A DNA stretch of 7,424 nucleotides, taken from NCBI GenBank assembly GCA_003524565.1, contig DQGU01000229.1, positions 2,935 to 10,358 on the forward strand, read 5' to 3'. Below the pieces are notes generated by a model. That model was given only the letters and a program-made list of their open reading frames with translations. It was not told the origin of the DNA and did not search any database. The stretch comes from Rhodospirillaceae bacterium (GTDB lineage: Bacteria; Pseudomonadota; Alphaproteobacteria; Micavibrionales; UBA2020). A program made the position numbers and the translations under genes. Shown piece by piece: positions 5,572 to 7,424 of this stretch (positions within the stretch are counted from its first letter, which is position 1; every line of letters starts with the position of its first letter).

Positions 5572-6241
5572 TGTGCAAAATAAACTGAAAACGCGGCTGG
5601 GGCATGTTTTCGCCAATCCGGCGCTGCTCGATATGGCGCTGACGCATGCCAGCCTGCGCAGTGCGGCGCGGAATAACGAGCGTCTCGAATTTCTGGGTGA
5701 CCGCGTGCTGGGGCTCGCTGTCGCCGCGATGCTCTATGATAAATTTCCGGATGAAAGCGAAGGCGCGCTTGCCAAACGCCACACGGGGCTGGTGCAGCAG
5801 GCGGCGCTGGCCGTGATTGCGCGCGATATAGGCCTGCCGGACGCCATTCATTTGTCCGACGCCGAACGTGCGGCGGGCGGGGCGGAGAAAGACGCCATTC
5901 TTGCAGATGCGCTGGAGGCCGTATTGGCGGCGGTTTTTCTGGATGCCGGCTTCGCAGTGGCGCAGGGCGTTGCAGCGGCACTGTTTACGCCGCATCTTGA
6001 ATCTTTCAGCGCGCCACCGGAAGACCCCAAATCCAGCCTGCAGGAATGGGCGCAAAGCCGCGGCCTTGCGCTGCCTGTGTACGAGATTGCCGGACAGTCG
6101 GGCCCCGACCATGCGCCACTGTTTCGTGTATCGGTGCGCATCGACGGTTTTGAGGCTGAAGAAGCCGAGGCGACAAGCAAACGTGCAGCAGAAAAAGCGG
6201 CAGCCGTGAAGCTGCTGGCAAAAATTGCGGAGAAAGCCTGA
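5555..6241 (+). CDS. rnc: Ribonuclease III
   Basis: RNase III cleaves double-stranded RNA, including the rRNA precursor, as a homodimer. From the GTG at 5555 the product has 228 residues, the usual length. The catalytic signature NERLEFLGDRVLGL (41-54) supplies Glu42, Glu45 and Asp49, and ILADALEAVLAAVFLDAG (115-132) supplies Asp118 and Glu121, the metal-binding pair. The double-stranded RNA-binding domain spans about 158-222, with SSLQEWAQSRGL (160-171) and GPDHAPLFRVSV (183-194). In its last loop both usual glycines are alanine (Ala204, Ala206), though Lys209 and Arg210 are kept. The GTG start overlaps lepB by 17 bases and has GGA at 5543-5545; a TTG at 5513 and a GTG at 5573 lack a ribosome binding site. 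The ATG at 5571 is out of frame. The stop overlaps the era start. Confidence 0.95.
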   Translation: MSKNSDVQNKLKTRLGHVFANPALLDMALTHASLRSAARNNERLEFLGDRVLGLAVAAMLYDKFPDESEGALAKRHTGLVQQAALAVIARDIGLPDAIHLSDAERAAGGAEKDAILADALEAVLAAVFLDAGFAVAQGVAAALFTPHLESFSAPPEDPKSSLQEWAQSRGLALPVYEIAGQSGPDHAPLFRVSVRIDGFEAEEAEATSKRAAEKAAAVKLLAKIAEKA

Positions 6242-7146
6242 TGAGTGAAAAGCAAACGCGCTGCGGTTTCGTGGGCATCATCGGTGCGCCCAATGCGGGC
6301 AAATCCACACTCGTCAACCAGCTGGTGGGCGCCAAGGTTTCGATTGTCAGCCCCAAGGTACAAACAACCCGCGTGCGCGTCATGGGCATTGTCAACCACG
6401 GCGCGGCGCAGGTTATTTTTGTCGATACCCCCGGCATTTTCGCGCCCAAAAAACGCCTTGAAAAAGCCATGGTCGCCGCGGCGTGGCAGGGCATGCAGGA
6501 TGCGGAAGTGACCATCCTGCTGGTCGATGCGTCCAAGGGGCGCGTCAACGACGATACGCGCGCGATTATCGAACGTCTGAAACAGACGGGGCGCAAGATT
6601 ATCCTCGCGCTCAATAAAATCGATATGGTGAAAAAAGAAAAACTGCTGGAGTTCGCGCAAGCGCTGAACGCAGAGGGGATTTTCAGCGACGTCTATATGG
6701 TCTCCGCCCTCAGCGGCGACGGGGTTGAGCGGATGATGAACGACATCGCCCGCCGCATGCCCGAAGGCCCGTGGATGTTCGGCGAAGACCAGATATCCGA
6801 CATGCCCATGCGCCTGCTGGCGGCCGAGATTACGCGCGAGAAAATCTTTTTGCAGCTGGGCGATGAACTGCCCTATGCCTCCACCGTCGAAACCGAAAGC
6901 TGGGAAGACTTCGACGACGGTAGCGTGAAGGTATCGCAAACCATCTACGTCATGCGCGATACGCAAAAAGCCATCGTGCTGGGCAAGGGCGGCACGCGCA
7001 TCAAAAAAATCGGCCAGGCCGCCCGCGAAGAGCTGGAGGAGATTCTGGAGCGCCGCGTGCACCTCTCCCTTTTCGTCAAAGTCCGCGAAAAATGGACCGA
7101 CGACCCCGCCCGCTACAGCGCCTGGGGACTTGATTTCAATTCGTAA
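6241..7146 (+). CDS. era: GTPase Era, 16S rRNA maturation factor
   Basis: Era is a GTP-binding protein that uses its C-terminal KH domain to bind the 3' end of 16S rRNA and check 30S subunit maturation, at the cytoplasmic face of the membrane. The G motifs are intact: GAPNAGKS (15-22), QTTR in switch I (41-44), DTPG (62-65), NKID (125-128) and VSAL (154-157). The KH domain runs from about 205 to 290, with the VLGKGGTRIKKIG loop (246-258) and KVREKW (280-285). The 301 residues match the family length. The ATG shares one base with the rnc stop (TGATG) and has GGAGA at 6229-6233, 7 bases upstream, so translation is probably coupled to RNase III. The pairing is functionally sensible, since both act in ribosomal RNA maturation. 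No terminator is visible after the stop. Confidence 0.97.
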   Translation: MSEKQTRCGFVGIIGAPNAGKSTLVNQLVGAKVSIVSPKVQTTRVRVMGIVNHGAAQVIFVDTPGIFAPKKRLEKAMVAAAWQGMQDAEVTILLVDASKGRVNDDTRAIIERLKQTGRKIILALNKIDMVKKEKLLEFAQALNAEGIFSDVYMVSALSGDGVERMMNDIARRMPEGPWMFGEDQISDMPMRLLAAEITREKIFLQLGDELPYASTVETESWEDFDDGSVKVSQTIYVMRDTQKAIVLGKGGTRIKKIGQAAREELEEILERRVHLSLFVKVREKWTDDPARYSAWGLDFNS

Positions 7147-7174
7147 ACAAGCTGGCCGTCAGTAAAAGATTTGC

Positions 7175-7424
7175 ATGACAGATATTTTTGAATTCTGGTC
7201 GCGGATGCAGCGCGGCGAAACAATACATCCCGCCGACAAAGTCGTCTTTGCCCGTATCAATAGTCAGGTAAAAAGTGCAGGGCGTGAGAAAAACAAATTT
7301 CAAACACAGTGCCTGCCGGGTTGCTTCAGCGGACGGCTGCGGACGGCGGCTGTCGTGCTTTTGTACCTCTCGCCGGGTTATAGCCGTCAGGATGAAAAAG
7401 ACGCGGCTTCGGCTGAGGGGGGTG
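7175..7424 (+). CDS. Unrecognised hypothetical protein, 3' end beyond window
   Basis: An ATG at 7175 opens 83 codons without a stop to the window edge. I do not recognise the family with confidence. Visible features are an aromatic, amphipathic N-terminus (MTDIFEFWSRMQRGE), a basic linker (31-41), a CLPGCF element (46-51) with two cysteines, and a hydrophobic strand AAVVLLYLSPGYS (58-70) that looks like the buried core beta-strand and turn of an alpha/beta enzyme. An in-frame stop at 7163 rules out an earlier start. No good ribosome binding site precedes the ATG; AGTAAAAGA is the best available, which makes the start somewhat uncertain, and an ATG at 7205 is possible. It follows era by 28 bases on the same strand, where recO sits in many relatives; the protein does not resemble RecO. 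It may be cotranscribed with era. Confidence 0.6.
   Translation, partial: MTDIFEFWSRMQRGETIHPADKVVFARINSQVKSAGREKNKFQTQCLPGCFSGRLRTAAVVLLYLSPGYSRQDEKDAASAEGG

Noticed and set aside
4222..5616. 464-codon minus-strand open frame across acpS and lepB
   Set aside because: Both sense genes are complete with catalytic residues. The antisense product has no recognisable domain and is a coding shadow.
5848..7062. 404-codon minus-strand open frame across rnc and era
   Set aside because: Shadow of two well-supported genes; no motifs and no ribosome binding site of note.

Overview
The window looks like chromosomal DNA of an alphaproteobacterium with moderate-to-high GC. The evidence is gene order and protein character: a NYN/LabA-like gene divergent from rpoZ, a single bifunctional RelA/SpoT-type gene, then DUF2062-acpS-lepB-rnc-era, which is a familiar alphaproteobacterial arrangement. 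The omega subunit has an acidic tail, and LepB ends with a conserved-looking basic tail. I cannot name the genus from the sequence.

Layout. Positions 1-551 (minus strand, running off the left edge) encode a NYN-domain protein that starts at a TTG codon. Positions 552-935 are a 384-base divergent regulatory region. It holds a minus-strand promoter candidate, two plus-strand promoter candidates, a 13-base palindrome shared by opposing -35 elements, and two small hairpins. rpoZ (936-1391) ends in a strong intrinsic terminator (1415-1453), followed by a 12-base direct repeat. From 1532 to 7146 five tightly packed plus-strand genes follow: rsh, a DUF2062 membrane protein, acpS, lepB, rnc and era (six with DUF2062 counted). 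Gaps are 6 bases or less, with ATGA- and TGATG-type overlaps, so they are probably one operon. A weakly initiated ORF of unrecognised family begins at 7175 and runs off the right edge, in the place where recO often sits in relatives.

How the genes fit together. The cluster joins transcription and the stringent response (omega subunit, (p)ppGpp synthetase/hydrolase), lipid and envelope work (AcpS activates acyl carrier protein, LepB releases secreted proteins, DUF2062 is membrane-embedded), and RNA/ribosome maturation (RNase III, Era, perhaps the NYN nuclease). Co-transcription of rsh with lepB-rnc-era would tie growth-rate signalling to membrane and ribosome synthesis.

There is no mobile element, CRISPR array, rRNA or tRNA gene, and no convincing new system. 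The items most worth a second look are the divergent promoter architecture, the unrecognised ORF after era, the very acidic omega tail, and several start-codon decisions. Long antisense open frames over rsh, lepB and era are coding shadows.
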